A DNA stretch of 64,000 nt from Propionibacterium sp. (GTDB taxonomy: Bacteria; Actinomycetota; Actinomycetes; Propionibacteriales; Propionibacteriaceae): the NCBI GenBank assembly GCA_012517965.1, contig JAAYTZ010000113.1, positions 1 through 64,000 on the forward strand, given 5' to 3'. Below the pieces are notes generated by a model that saw nothing but the letters and a program-made list of their open reading frames with translations, searched no databases and was not told where the DNA came from. Position 1 is the first letter of the stretch; every line of letters starts with the position of its first letter. Both the position numbers and the translations under genes were made by a program. Shown piece after piece: positions 1 through 8,849 of this stretch.

Positions 1-141
1 CACGGCTCCACCGGCCAAAGCAGGTCCGGTGAGCGAAGGCGCCGCAGTGACGGCGTCAAGGTCGCCGAAGCCACCCACGTGGACTCCGCCATCCACAGCC
101 TGCCGACACGCCAAATGGCGCCTTCTTCAGCAGCCTCCTAG
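1..141 (+). other. Left edge; possible tail of a truncated ORF
   Basis: The first frame stays open from the window edge to a TAG at 139-141, with mostly G/C third positions. The translation matches no family I recognise. It could be the last codons of a gene upstream of the PPDK regulator or plain intergenic sequence; the window is too short on this side to decide. Confidence 0.15.
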
Positions 142-170
142 GGTGACGTCGACGACACCGGAGGAGAACC

Positions 171-1064
171 ATGACCGAGCCCGCCGAACCGCTGGAGATC
201 CACCTGCTTGCCGACTCGACCGGCGAGTCGGCCGCCCGCATCGCGCGGGCCGCGGTCGCCCAGTTCCCCACCCGTGAGTTCCGGCTCGTCCGGCATCGCC
301 GGGTCAACACGACCGCCGCCCTGCTGACCGCCCTCGAGGCCGTCCGGGCGCGGGCGGGCAAGCCGACCGCGGTCCTCTTCACCCTGGTCAACGAGGAGCT
401 CGCCCAGTTGGTCAAGTCGGCCTGCGCGGAACTCGACGTGCCGTTCGCCGACCTGATGACGGACGCCGTCCGTGCGCTCGCGCGGATCAGCGGCACCGAG
501 CCCGACCGCCTGCCGCTCCGTCCGGTGGGCGTCGAGGCGGACTACTTCGCCCGGATCTCCGCCATCGACTTCGCGGTGCGGAACGACGACGGCGCCGCGC
601 CGGCGTCCCTGACCGAGTGCGACATCTGCCTGGTGGGGCCCTCCCGGTCGGGCAAGACCCCGCTGTCGATCTTCCTCGGGTATCTGGGCTACAAGGCGGT
701 CAACGTGCCGATCGTGGCGGGCGTCGCGCCGCCGAAGCAACTGTTCGACGTCGACACATGGCGGATCGTCGGGCTGACGATGAGCCCGCAGCGTCTCCAG
801 CAGATCCGCAGCGAACGCGTCCGTGGGCTCGGGGTGACCCGCATGGGGGACGGCTACGACGACCTGGGCCGGATCTACGACGAACTGGACGAGCTCAGGA
901 AGCTCTACCGCAAGCTGGGCTGCCGGATCATCGACACCACCGACATGGCGCTGGAGGAGTCCGCCGCCCGGATCGTCGACATCGTGGAGGAACGGGCGCG
1001 GCAGGCCGGCGGGCAGCTCCGGCGTCCGGCCAACGTGACGAGCAGCCTGCCTCCCCACCGCTGA
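171..1064 (+). CDS. Pyruvate, phosphate dikinase regulatory protein (PSRP/DUF299 family)
   Basis: A 297-residue member of the bifunctional kinase/phosphorylase family. These proteins inactivate pyruvate phosphate dikinase or PEP synthase by ADP-dependent phosphorylation of a threonine and reactivate it by phosphate-dependent dephosphorylation. The P-loop GPSRSGKT is at residues 156-163, and the N-terminal HLLADSTGESA segment is typical of the family. Length is close to normal (about 270-300). The ATG follows a good GGAGGA ribosome site. The target enzyme gene is not in the window; it may lie just upstream of the edge. Family assignment is firm; PPDK versus PEP synthase as target is not decided by the sequence. 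Confidence 0.9.
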   Translation: MTEPAEPLEIHLLADSTGESAARIARAAVAQFPTREFRLVRHRRVNTTAALLTALEAVRARAGKPTAVLFTLVNEELAQLVKSACAELDVPFADLMTDAVRALARISGTEPDRLPLRPVGVEADYFARISAIDFAVRNDDGAAPASLTECDICLVGPSRSGKTPLSIFLGYLGYKAVNVPIVAGVAPPKQLFDVDTWRIVGLTMSPQRLQQIRSERVRGLGVTRMGDGYDDLGRIYDELDELRKLYRKLGCRIIDTTDMALEESAARIVDIVEERARQAGGQLRRPANVTSSLPPHR

Positions 1065-1181
1065 CCCGCGTCGGATGGGGGGCGACGGGCGGGGCGAGAT
1101 GAGCCGACTGGCGCTCGCACGATAGCCTCGACGCCGACGACCGGCCGCCGGCCGGCCGCGTCGACGACAGGAGTGAGGGTA

Positions 1182-2387
1182 GTGATCACCGCCGAGGGGG
1201 CGACCGGGGCCGACGAGGACCTGACCGAGTACGACGCCATCATCGTGGGAGCGGGCTTCGCCGGCGCCACCGTGGCCCGCGAACTCGCCGAACGGGGTGG
1301 CCGCCGGGTCATCGTGCTGGAGGCGCGCGACCACATCGGCGGCAACGCTTACGACCGGTTCGACGATGCCGGCGTGCTGATCCACCAGTACGGCCCGCAC
1401 ATCTTCCACACGACCGACGATCGGGTGTTCGGGTACCTGTCGCGGTTCACCGAGTGGAACGGGTACAGCCACGAGGTGCTCGCCAACGTCCACGGGCAGT
1501 ACCTGCCGGTGCCGTTCAACAAGCGGTCGCTGCGCATCGCCTTCGGCGAGGAGCGCGGCAACCAGCTCATCGCCAAGCTCATCGCCCGGTTCGGCGACGA
1601 GAAGAAGGTGCCGATCAGCGAGTTGCGCAAGGAATCCGACCCCGACCTCGTCGAGATCGCCGACTACGTGTGGGAGAACGTCTTCCTGCACTACACCACG
1701 AAGCAGTGGGGCAAGAACGCCGACGAGATCGACGTGTCGGTCACCGCGCGGGTGCCGGTGTTCATCTCGGAGGACTCCCGGTACTTCACCGATCCCCACC
1801 AGGGCCTGCCCACCGACGGCTACACCCGGGTCTTCGAACGGCTGCTCGACCACCCCGGCATCACGGTGCGCACCGGCGTGGACGCCCGCGGCGTCCTCGA
1901 CGTTTCGACGCCCGGCCGGGTTCTGGTGGCGGGCCGGCCGTACGCCGGCACGATCGTCTACACCGGACCTCTGGACGAGCTCTTCGGCAATCGGTTCGGC
2001 CGGCTGCCCTACCGGTCGCTCGACTTCGTCTTCGAGACGTACCCCGTCGACCGGTACCAGCCGAAGGGCACCATCAACTTCACCGTCTCCGAGGCGTACA
2101 CGCGCATCACCGAGTTCAAGCACATGACCCGGCAGGTGCTGCCCGGCCGGACGACGATCGTGCGCGAGTACAGCCGCCCCTACGACCCGGACGCCGGGAT
2201 GGACCCCTACTACCCCGAGGTCAACGAGGAGGTCCAGCGCATGCACGCCCGCTACAAGGAGCTGGCGGCGGCCCTGCCCTCGTTCCACCCGCTCGGTCGG
2301 CTGGCCGAGTACCGCTACTACAACATGGACGCGACCGTGGCCAACGCGCTGGCCCTCGCCGACGAGCTCCTGAAGGAGAGCAAGTGA
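1182..2387 (+). CDS. glf: UDP-galactopyranose mutase
   Basis: FAD-dependent interconversion of UDP-galactopyranose and UDP-galactofuranose in the cytoplasm, supplying galactofuranose for cell-surface glycans. The dinucleotide-binding motif VGAGFAGA is near the N terminus, followed by the family segment GPHIFHT and the YLPVPFN region. Length (401 residues) is normal. The track starts at GTG 1173, but GTG 1182 is preferred because GGAG at 1170-1173 is correctly spaced for 1182 and too close for 1173. A TAGCCT hexamer at 1123-1128 could be its -10 box. The next gene overlaps by four bases, so glf and a glycosyltransferase are translationally coupled. Confidence 0.95.
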   Translation: MITAEGATGADEDLTEYDAIIVGAGFAGATVARELAERGGRRVIVLEARDHIGGNAYDRFDDAGVLIHQYGPHIFHTTDDRVFGYLSRFTEWNGYSHEVLANVHGQYLPVPFNKRSLRIAFGEERGNQLIAKLIARFGDEKKVPISELRKESDPDLVEIADYVWENVFLHYTTKQWGKNADEIDVSVTARVPVFISEDSRYFTDPHQGLPTDGYTRVFERLLDHPGITVRTGVDARGVLDVSTPGRVLVAGRPYAGTIVYTGPLDELFGNRFGRLPYRSLDFVFETYPVDRYQPKGTINFTVSEAYTRITEFKHMTRQVLPGRTTIVREYSRPYDPDAGMDPYYPEVNEEVQRMHARYKELAAALPSFHPLGRLAEYRYYNMDATVANALALADELLKESK

Positions 2388-3421
2388 GCACCGAACGCCC
2401 GAAGACGATCACCTTCGTCATCCCCTGCTACAACTCGGCGGCGTACATGGACGCCTGCGTCGAGTCGATCCTGGGCGGGGGCCGCGACATCGAGATCGTC
2501 ATCGTCGACGACGGCTCGACGAAGGACGACACCGCCGAGAAGGCCGACGAGTGGGCCGCGGCCCACCCGGACATCATCAAGGTCATCCACCAGGAGAACG
2601 CCGGCCACGGCGGCGCGGTGATGGCGGGCCTGCGGGCGGCGTCCGGCGTCTACTTCAAGGTCGTCGACTCCGACGACTGGCTGGACCGCACGGCCCGCGA
2701 CCTGCTGCTGGCCAAGCTGCGCGGCTTCATCGCCGGCGACAACCTGGTCGACCTGGTGGTCACCAACTACGTGTACGAGCACGTCCAGACCGGGTCGCAG
2801 AAGGTGATCCGCTACCGGGGGGCGCTGCCGACCAACAAGATCATCGGGTGGGACGAGGTGGGCGTCTTCGGCCCCGGCCAGAACATCCTGATGCACGCCG
2901 CGACCTTCCGCACCCAGGTGCTGCGCGACTCGGGGGTCGTGTTGCCCAACCACACGTTCTACGTCGACAACATCTTCGTGTACGTGCCGCTGCCGTACGT
3001 GAAGACCCTGCACTACCTGCCGGTCAACCTGTACCGCTACTTCATCGGCCGGGAGGACCAGTCGGTCAACGAGACGGTGATGATCGGACGCCTCGACCAG
3101 CAGATGCGCATCACCAAGATCATGGTGGACGCCTACGTGCTGCCCGACGAGATTCCCAGCAAGCGGCTCGCCCGCTACATGGAGGGCTACCTGGCCCTCA
3201 TCATCGCGGCGTCGTCGATGTTCGCGATGATCCGGGGGGACGCCGAGGCGATGCGGATGCGGAAGGAGATGTGGGCGAACCTGTACGCCAAGGACGTCCG
3301 GATGGCCCGTCGGCTCGGGCGGCACCCCCTGGTGCTGGGCACCAACCTGAAGTCCGAGGCCGGCCGCAAGACGTCGATCTTCCTGTACCGGATCGCGCAG
3401 CGGCTCTACCGCTTCAACTGA
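2384..3421 (+). CDS. Family 2 glycosyltransferase
   Basis: A 345-residue GT-A type glycosyltransferase. The nucleotide-sugar binding VDDGS motif is near residue 42, and a DSDD metal-binding motif is at about residues 95-98. No membrane segment is evident, so it is probably cytoplasmic or membrane-associated. The start GTG overlaps the glf stop (GTGA) and AAGGAG lies just upstream, so it is coupled to galactofuranose precursor synthesis. A role in making a galactofuranose-containing polysaccharide or glycolipid is inferred from that neighbour only; donor and acceptor are unknown. A strong hairpin follows the stop. Confidence 0.88.
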   Translation: MSTERPKTITFVIPCYNSAAYMDACVESILGGGRDIEIVIVDDGSTKDDTAEKADEWAAAHPDIIKVIHQENAGHGGAVMAGLRAASGVYFKVVDSDDWLDRTARDLLLAKLRGFIAGDNLVDLVVTNYVYEHVQTGSQKVIRYRGALPTNKIIGWDEVGVFGPGQNILMHAATFRTQVLRDSGVVLPNHTFYVDNIFVYVPLPYVKTLHYLPVNLYRYFIGREDQSVNETVMIGRLDQQMRITKIMVDAYVLPDEIPSKRLARYMEGYLALIIAASSMFAMIRGDAEAMRMRKEMWANLYAKDVRMARRLGRHPLVLGTNLKSEAGRKTSIFLYRIAQRLYRFN

Positions 3422-3427
3422 TCCACG

Positions 3428-3461
3428 GCGGCGGCCCGGGCCAGTGGGCCCGGGCCGCCGC
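3428..3461. terminator. Hairpin between convergent genes
   Basis: A perfect 15-bp stem (3428-3442 with 3447-3461) and an AGTG loop lie seven bases after the glycosyltransferase stop, followed by CGCGTTT. It sits between two convergent genes and could end transcription from both sides. Confidence 0.75.
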
Positions 3462-3474
3462 GCGTTTCGAGCCG

Positions 3475-4383
3475 CTAGATCGCGGCCGCCTCGTCGGGGA
3501 TCTCGTCCTCGAAGGACGGGTGCAGCTGGGTCAGCCGGATCACCCCGCCGACCGCGACGCAGCCGAGGATGAACATCATCGTCCCGGAGACCGCGTTCAT
3601 GTTGACGCCTTCGCCGAGCACGGCGATGCCGAACAGGAACGCCACGACCGGCGAGGTGATCGTCATCGAGGCGACGACGATCTCGGCCGGCCCGGTCGCA
3701 TAGCCCTGCTGCACCATCCAGCCGGCGGTGGCGCTGCCCAGCAACAGGGCGACCATGATCGACCAGAAGGCGGGGTCGGAGGCCCAGCCCGCGTGGGTCC
3801 GGGCGAACTCGATGAGCGACTTCGCGAGGGCGGCCTCCAGGCCGTAGAAGAACGCGCCGCCGGACGCCCAGAACAGGCAGCGCCACCGGAACGGACCCTT
3901 CGCCCCCGCCAGGCCCAGTCCGATCGCGCACAGGTAGATGACCAGGGCCCCCAGGAACACCCGGGTCTGGCTGAGGTCGCTCTCGGGGGCGGCGAACACC
4001 GAGCTGATGACGACGAAGGCGACCGTGGCGCCGACCGTCACGCCGACCGCCGTCAGGATGGGATTGGAAGGCCGTTTCTTGTGAGCCCACGCGGCGATCA
4101 TGATCGACCACGGGAAGGCCAGGATGCCCATGGGCTGGACGACCGACACGGGGGCCATCGTCAGGGCGAGCACCTGGAGCGCGAGCGAGAAACCCATCAA
4201 CAGGAGGCCCAGCAGCCATCGGGGCCGCTTGACCGTGTAGTAGAGGGTGGAGAAGTCGAGATGCTTCCGGGTGGCGTTGCCGTCGGTCTCCTGACCGACG
4301 GCGTGGTGCTGCAGGTAGGCCGACATGGCGAAGCAGAACGACCCGATCGCCTGCAGGACGATCGCCAGCGGGATGATCTGCAC
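3475..4383 (-). CDS. DMT-superfamily (EamA-like) membrane transporter
   Basis: About 302 residues with nine to ten hydrophobic segments and an inside-out repeat character, as in drug/metabolite transporters. The N-terminal membrane segment (LAIVLQAIGSFCFAMSAYLQ) and a second-half VVASMTITSPVVAFLFGIAVLGE segment resemble EamA/NIPA-like proteins. Substrate cannot be told. The track extends to 4443, but GTG 4383 is preferred because AAGGAAA lies five bases upstream and the protein then begins directly with the first membrane helix. It is convergent with the glycosyltransferase. Divergent or operon partners are not evident. Confidence 0.75.
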   Translation of the reverse strand: MQIIPLAIVLQAIGSFCFAMSAYLQHHAVGQETDGNATRKHLDFSTLYYTVKRPRWLLGLLLMGFSLALQVLALTMAPVSVVQPMGILAFPWSIMIAAWAHKKRPSNPILTAVGVTVGATVAFVVISSVFAAPESDLSQTRVFLGALVIYLCAIGLGLAGAKGPFRWRCLFWASGGAFFYGLEAALAKSLIEFARTHAGWASDPAFWSIMVALLLGSATAGWMVQQGYATGPAEIVVASMTITSPVVAFLFGIAVLGEGVNMNAVSGTMMFILGCVAVGGVIRLTQLHPSFEDEIPDEAAAI

Positions 4384-4524
4384 GGGTTTCCTTGTCGCGT
4401 CTCGGACGCCGCGGCCACGGCCAGCACGCGGCTCCCGGGACACCGTACCGCAGCGACCCCCGGGCGCCTACCGCTCCCGGGCGGGTGTCGGCCCGGCCCA
4501 CGCGGCGTCCGGAACCGAGCCAGG

Positions 4525-4551
4525 GGCGCGCCCGGTCGGACCGGGCGCGCC
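4525..4551 (-). terminator. Terminator hairpin after hcp
   Basis: A perfect 12-bp stem (GGCGCGCCCGGT / ACCGGGCGCGCC) with a three-base loop lies eleven bases past the hcp stop on the minus strand. There is no U-tract, which is common for terminators at this GC content. Confidence 0.65.
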
Positions 4552-4561
4552 GTGTCGGGGC

Positions 4562-6142
4562 TCAGGCGCCGATGGTCGCCAGGTCGTGGCGGGCCGTCGT
4601 GGTGGGCCGCAGGCCGAAATTGTCGACCAGCACGTCGAACACCTCGGGGGAGACGAACGCCGGCAGCGTGGGGCCGAGGAAGATGTTCTTCACCCCCAGG
4701 CTCAGCAGCGACAGCAGCACGCACACGGCCTTCTGCTCGTACCACGACAGCACCAGGGTCAGCGGCAGGTCGTTGATGCCGACGCCGAAGGCGTCCGCCA
4801 GCGCCGAGGCCACCTTGACCGCGGAGTAGGCGTCGTTGCACTGGCCCATGTCGAGGATGCGCGGCAGGCCGCCGAGCGTGCCCAGGTCGAGGTCGTTGAA
4901 CCGGAACTTGCCGCACGCCAGGGTGAGGACGAGCGTGTCCGGTGCGGTCTTCTCGACGAACTTGGTGTAGTAGTTGCGGCCGTGCAGGGCGCCGTCGCAC
5001 CCGCCGACCAGGTAGATGTGCTTGAGGTCCCCGGCCTTGACGGCGTTGATGACCGTCTCGGCCGCGCCCAGCACCGTGTGGTGGCCGAACCCCGTGGTCA
5101 TGGTCGTACCGCCGTTGATGCCGTGGAAGCTGTGCGGCTCCGACCAGCCGCCCAACTCCTTCGCGCGCTCGATGACCGGGGTGAAGTCCTTGTGGCCGTT
5201 CTCGTCGGCCGGGATGTGCTTCAGGCCCGGGTAGGCCACGACGGACGTGGTGAACACGTTGTCGGCGTAGTTCTGCTTGGGCGGCATCAGGCAGTTCGTC
5301 GTGAACAGGAACGCGCCCGGGACGTGCTTGAACTCCTTCTGCTGGTTCTGCCAGGCGGTGCCGAAGTTGCCCTTGAGGCAGGAGTACTTCTTGAGGCCGG
5401 GGTAGGCGTTGCCGGGCAGCATCTCACCGTGGGTGTACACCGAGACGCCCGTGCCCTCGCACTGCTCGAGCAGCATGGCCATGTCGTGCAGGTCGTGGCC
5501 GCTGATGACGACGAACGGCCCGGGCTGGATCTCCATCGACACGGAGGTCGGCTCGGGGTGCCCGTAGGAGCCGGTGTTGGCCTCGTCGAGGATCTCCATG
5601 CAGCGGAAGTTCGCCAGGCCGAAGTCGTGCAGCAACTGCAGCCACTCGGCGTCCTCGTGGTGCCGTGACGCCTCGGCCATCCCCGAGATCAGCCAGCCGT
5701 CGACCGTCGCGTCGCGGCGGCCCAGCATGTGCGCGTGGTGGGCGTAGGCGCCCATGCCCCGCAGCCCCAGGATCAGCAGCGCGCGGCAGGAGCCCTCGAC
5801 GCCACCCTCCCCGAAGATGCCGCTCGGCCCGTCGACGGCCTCCAGGGGGGTGTCCACCCCGCCGCTGAGCGCCAGCCTGCGGGCCGCGATGTCGTCGGCC
5901 ATGCGGTTGCAGGCGTCCTCGTCGAAGCTGACGTTCGTGACGGTGGTGAACAGGGCCTCCATGAACAGGACCGGCAGGTCGGCGTCCACCGGGAGGTCCT
6001 GCACCGCGACGGCCAGCTTCATCAGTTCGTAGGTGATGCGGTCCTGCGCGTCCGCGGTGGGGATCGACTTGCCGCAGACGCCGACCTCGACGCAGCCGGT
6101 GCCGCGTGCGGTCTGCTCGCACTGGTAGCAGAACATGCCCAT
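4562..6142 (-). CDS. hcp: Hybrid cluster protein / hydroxylamine reductase
   Basis: A 526-residue Fe-S protein; the family reduces hydroxylamine in vitro and acts as a nitric oxide reductase under nitrosative stress in enterobacteria. The N-terminal cysteine cluster MFCYQCEQTARGTGC...GVCGK binds the first Fe-S cluster. C-terminal segments such as CFG-type and KFRFN regions of the hybrid-cluster fold are recognisable, and length is normal. The start at 6142 has AAGGAG eight bases upstream; a second ATG two codons in is possible. It is divergent from a Crp/Fnr regulator, with a dyad between them (see regulatory entry), so NO- or oxygen-responsive control is likely. No hcr reductase gene is adjacent. 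Confidence 0.95.
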   Translation of the reverse strand: MGMFCYQCEQTARGTGCVEVGVCGKSIPTADAQDRITYELMKLAVAVQDLPVDADLPVLFMEALFTTVTNVSFDEDACNRMADDIAARRLALSGGVDTPLEAVDGPSGIFGEGGVEGSCRALLILGLRGMGAYAHHAHMLGRRDATVDGWLISGMAEASRHHEDAEWLQLLHDFGLANFRCMEILDEANTGSYGHPEPTSVSMEIQPGPFVVISGHDLHDMAMLLEQCEGTGVSVYTHGEMLPGNAYPGLKKYSCLKGNFGTAWQNQQKEFKHVPGAFLFTTNCLMPPKQNYADNVFTTSVVAYPGLKHIPADENGHKDFTPVIERAKELGGWSEPHSFHGINGGTTMTTGFGHHTVLGAAETVINAVKAGDLKHIYLVGGCDGALHGRNYYTKFVEKTAPDTLVLTLACGKFRFNDLDLGTLGGLPRILDMGQCNDAYSAVKVASALADAFGVGINDLPLTLVLSWYEQKAVCVLLSLLSLGVKNIFLGPTLPAFVSPEVFDVLVDNFGLRPTTTARHDLATIGA

Positions 6143-6189
6143 GGATGGTTCTCCTTCTGCCGGGACTGGTGATCCCGGCGTCGTCGGGT

Positions 6190-6201
6190 GACCGATCGGT
6201 C
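6190..6201. promoter_or_regulatory. Palindrome at the predicted hcp transcription start
   Basis: GACCGATCGGTC is a perfect 12-base palindrome between hcp and the Crp/Fnr regulator. It would cover +1 to +12 of the predicted hcp transcript, a position suited to a repressor. No factor can be assigned. Confidence 0.35.
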
Positions 6202-6207
6202 GCCGTC

Positions 6208-6250
6208 AGGCTAGGGTCACCGAACCGGCGCGTCTGTTGCCGGGGCAACA
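6208..6250 (-). promoter_or_regulatory. Predicted hcp promoter with Crp/Fnr-type dyad at -41.5
   Basis: On the minus strand TAGCCT (6213-6208) is a plausible -10 box, placing +1 at 6201. The perfect palindrome TGTTGCCGGGGCAACA (6235-6250) is then centred at -41.5, the classic class II activator position for Crp/Fnr proteins. The -35 hexamer is poor, as expected for an activator-dependent promoter. The same dyad lies 21 bases before the regulator ATG, so autoregulation is also possible. Confidence 0.5.
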
Positions 6251-6270
6251 CTCCGCGGGAAAGGGAAGGG

Positions 6271-7029
6271 ATGGCGGCTGGAGGGGCGTCCGCCGGGCGC
6301 AGCGCACCCGTGCTGTCCCTGGCCGACCGGCGCACGCTGCTCGCCAGCCCCTTCGGGCGTGGGCTGGGGCCGCGGGATCTCGCCGTCATGTGGGGCGTGG
6401 ACCTGGGCACCGGCGAACCCGACGGGGCCGCGCCGTGCGTCCGGATGGCCCACCGGTCCCGGGGCAAGACCCTGGCGTGGGCCGGCCAGCCGCAGACGAC
6501 GTTCTTCGTGCTGCTCGCCGGGCGGCTGGAGGTGGTCCGGCATCGGGCGGACGGTGCCCGGCGGGTGCTGGACGTCGTCGGGCCGGGGTCCGTCTGCGGC
6601 GCGGTCACGGCGTTCGCCCCGGACCCGCGCTGGCCGGCGGACGTGGAGGCGGCCGAGGACGTCCGGTTGCTGATCGTGTCCGTGCCGCTGCTGGTGGCCG
6701 AGGGGGCCACGGACCCCACCCGGCAGCGTCTGCTTCGGAACATGCTCGGCGTCTTGGCGGAACGGGCCCGGCACCTCCATGCCCGCGGCGAACTGCTCGC
6801 CCGGCGCGGGCTGCGGGAGCGGCTGTCGTTCTGGCTGGTGCACAATGCGGACCCGGCCGGCCGCGTCGCCGGGGTTCTCACCCGCCAGGGCCTGGCCGAC
6901 CACCTCGGGGTCTCCCGGGCCTCGATGACCCGCGAGCTCGGCCGGATGGCCGATGAGGGCCTGATCGCGGTGCGGGGACGCTCCTTCGAGATCCTGGACG
7001 CCGAGGCGCTGCGCCGCCTCGCCGGGTAG
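6271..7029 (+). CDS. Crp/Fnr-family transcriptional regulator
   Basis: A 252-residue regulator with an N-terminal cyclic-nucleotide-binding beta-barrel (about residues 35-145), a dimer helix (about 150-185) and a C-terminal winged helix with LTRQGLADHLGVSRASMTREL at about 203-223. No clustered N-terminal cysteines are seen, so an Fnr-type Fe-S cluster is unlikely; haem or a nucleotide ligand is possible. The ORF track starts upstream, but ATG 6271 follows a GGGAAAGGGAAGGG tract. It is divergent from hcp, which suggests it is the hcp activator, functionally like HcpR or Dnr; that link is inference. Confidence 0.88.
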   Translation: MAAGGASAGRSAPVLSLADRRTLLASPFGRGLGPRDLAVMWGVDLGTGEPDGAAPCVRMAHRSRGKTLAWAGQPQTTFFVLLAGRLEVVRHRADGARRVLDVVGPGSVCGAVTAFAPDPRWPADVEAAEDVRLLIVSVPLLVAEGATDPTRQRLLRNMLGVLAERARHLHARGELLARRGLRERLSFWLVHNADPAGRVAGVLTRQGLADHLGVSRASMTRELGRMADEGLIAVRGRSFEILDAEALRRLAG

Positions 7030-7145
7030 GTCGGCTTCCGCGTCCGGTCCGGTGGCGGGGCAGCGCCCGGCACTGTCGGTGGGCCACTCTAAGCTGCCAC
7101 CGGGAGCCGATGTCCGGCCCCGGCACCCCCGCGGGAGGAGACCCC

Positions 7146-8765
7146 ATGACCGGCCCTGGCACCCCGTCCCATCCCGTCCCGCCGCCGCCCGAGGGTGGAG
7201 GCGGGCCGGGCCGGCCCGTCTACGAGTACGGAGTGCCCACCACCCCACCGCCTCCCCCCGGGGCACCCGCCCAGCCGCAGTTCTCGTACGGGCCGCCGCC
7301 GGGGGGGCAGGTTCCGTACGGGACGCCCCAGGACCGGCCCTGGTTCGACCGGACCGTAGCGCAGCCGCCGCTCGCCGTGCCGCCCGTGGCGCCGCCTCCG
7401 AAGCGCCGGTTCGTCCCGCTGGCCGTCGGCGTCGCCGTGCTGGCGCTCGTCGGCGCCGGCGCGGCCATCCTGCCTCGGCTGCTCGGCGGTTCGGGGCCCC
7501 AGCCGGCCGCGGTCGTGCCGGCGCAGGCGGTCGCGTACGCAAGCTTCGACCTCAACCCGACGCTCGCCCAGAAGGCCGCCGCGGCCCAGTTCCTCAACAA
7601 GTTCCCGGCCTTCCAGGGTCGGCTCACCGACAGCACCGACCTGCGCCGGGTCGTCTTCGAGCAGCTGCAGCGGGGGGAGGATCCCGTCTTCGAGGAGTTC
7701 GACTACGACGCCGACGTCAAGCCGTGGCTCGGCGACCGGTTCGCGGTCACCGCCGTGCCGGGTGAGTCCCGGGCGCTGGGGGCCGTGGTGCTGGCGGTCA
7801 CGGACGAAGCCAAGGCCAAGGCCAGCCTGCAGAGGTTGACCGCGTCCGACGACGCCACCGAGTGTCGGGTGGCGGACGGTTTCGCGGTCTGCGCCGAGCG
7901 GGGAACGCTGGCGCAGGTCACCGTGACCGACCGGGCCCGCTCGCTGGAGGCCAACCAGGCGTTCGCCGCCGATGTCGCGGCCGTCCCCGGCGACGCGGTG
8001 GGGACGTTCTGGGCCGATCTCGGCGCGGCCGCCGCGCTGGTGCCGACCGACTCCGGCACGGGCAACACCGTCGCCGGTCGCCTGGCCGGGAAGGTTCGGT
8101 TCGACGGCGCCGCCGCGGTCGAGCTCGCCGGCGTGAGCCGGGGCGTCCGGGCGGCGACCGACTCCGGGGTGCCCTCCGGCACGCGCTTCGACCTGCTGCC
8201 CGCCGGAACGCTCGCCGCGCTGAGCATCAACGGGCTGGGCCGGCAGGTGCAGGGCGCCTGGCCGGAGATCTCCCAGCAGGTGGGTGAGGAGTCGATCGAG
8301 GCTCTCGGGTCGTCGCTCGGCCTGGCGCTGCCCGACGATCTGGCACTCCTGCTGGGGGACCACTCCACCCTCGCCTTCGGCGGGATGGGGGCGCTCGGCC
8401 TGCCCGAACTCGCCCTGGTGACCGACGGCGACCAGGCGCTGGCGGCGCGGGTGGCCGCCCGGACGGGGGGCTTCCTGAGTGCGCGCGAGGTCTCCGGGTC
8501 GACGGTGCTGGCCACCTCGGGCACCTTCGCCGGCACGGTGACCTCCGGCGGCCTGACGGGCCTGCCCGCCTTCCAGGCCGCGGTGCCCAACGCGCAGTCC
8601 GCGGACGCCGTCGCCTACGTCGACATTCCCGGGCTGCTGAACGTGGCCGGCCCGTCCTTCCCGGCCGAGAACCGGGTGAACCTGGACCCCCTGCAGGCGG
8701 TCGGGCTGGCGGCCACCCAGCGGGGCAGCGAGGGCACGTTCACCGTCCGGGTGACCACCCGGTAA
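7146..8765 (+). CDS. DUF3352-like membrane-anchored protein
   Basis: A 539-residue protein of unknown function. It has a proline- and glycine-rich N-terminal cytoplasmic region, one transmembrane segment (FVPLAVGVAVLALVGAGAAIL) at about residues 90-110, and a large extracytoplasmic domain with the DUF3352-type pattern of repeated PADAVAYASFDLNP-like segments and VTDGDQAL near the end. Start ATG 7146 is preferred over 7110 because a strong GGAGGAG lies five bases upstream. A strong hairpin follows the stop. Related actinobacterial proteins are envelope-associated, but no role is established. Confidence 0.7.
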   Translation: MTGPGTPSHPVPPPPEGGGGPGRPVYEYGVPTTPPPPPGAPAQPQFSYGPPPGGQVPYGTPQDRPWFDRTVAQPPLAVPPVAPPPKRRFVPLAVGVAVLALVGAGAAILPRLLGGSGPQPAAVVPAQAVAYASFDLNPTLAQKAAAAQFLNKFPAFQGRLTDSTDLRRVVFEQLQRGEDPVFEEFDYDADVKPWLGDRFAVTAVPGESRALGAVVLAVTDEAKAKASLQRLTASDDATECRVADGFAVCAERGTLAQVTVTDRARSLEANQAFAADVAAVPGDAVGTFWADLGAAAALVPTDSGTGNTVAGRLAGKVRFDGAAAVELAGVSRGVRAATDSGVPSGTRFDLLPAGTLAALSINGLGRQVQGAWPEISQQVGEESIEALGSSLGLALPDDLALLLGDHSTLAFGGMGALGLPELALVTDGDQALAARVAARTGGFLSAREVSGSTVLATSGTFAGTVTSGGLTGLPAFQAAVPNAQSADAVAYVDIPGLLNVAGPSFPAENRVNLDPLQAVGLAATQRGSEGTFTVRVTTR

Positions 8766-8770
8766 CCTGG

Positions 8771-8791
8771 CCCGGCCCGGCGAGGGCCGGG
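8771..8791 (+). terminator. Terminator hairpin after DUF3352 gene
   Basis: CCCGGCCC and GGGCCGGG form an 8-bp stem with a five-base loop five bases after the stop codon. No U-tract follows. Confidence 0.55.
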
Positions 8792-8849
8792 TCCCCGTCC
8801 GACCTTCCGGCACCGCCGGGAGCGCTTCCCCAAGAAAGGTCCCGCTGTC

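Noticed and set aside
138-2288. 716-residue minus-strand ORF over the PPDK regulator and glf
   Set aside because: Low-complexity Arg/Val/Asp/Gly composition, antisense to two clearly conserved genes; a GC-driven shadow.
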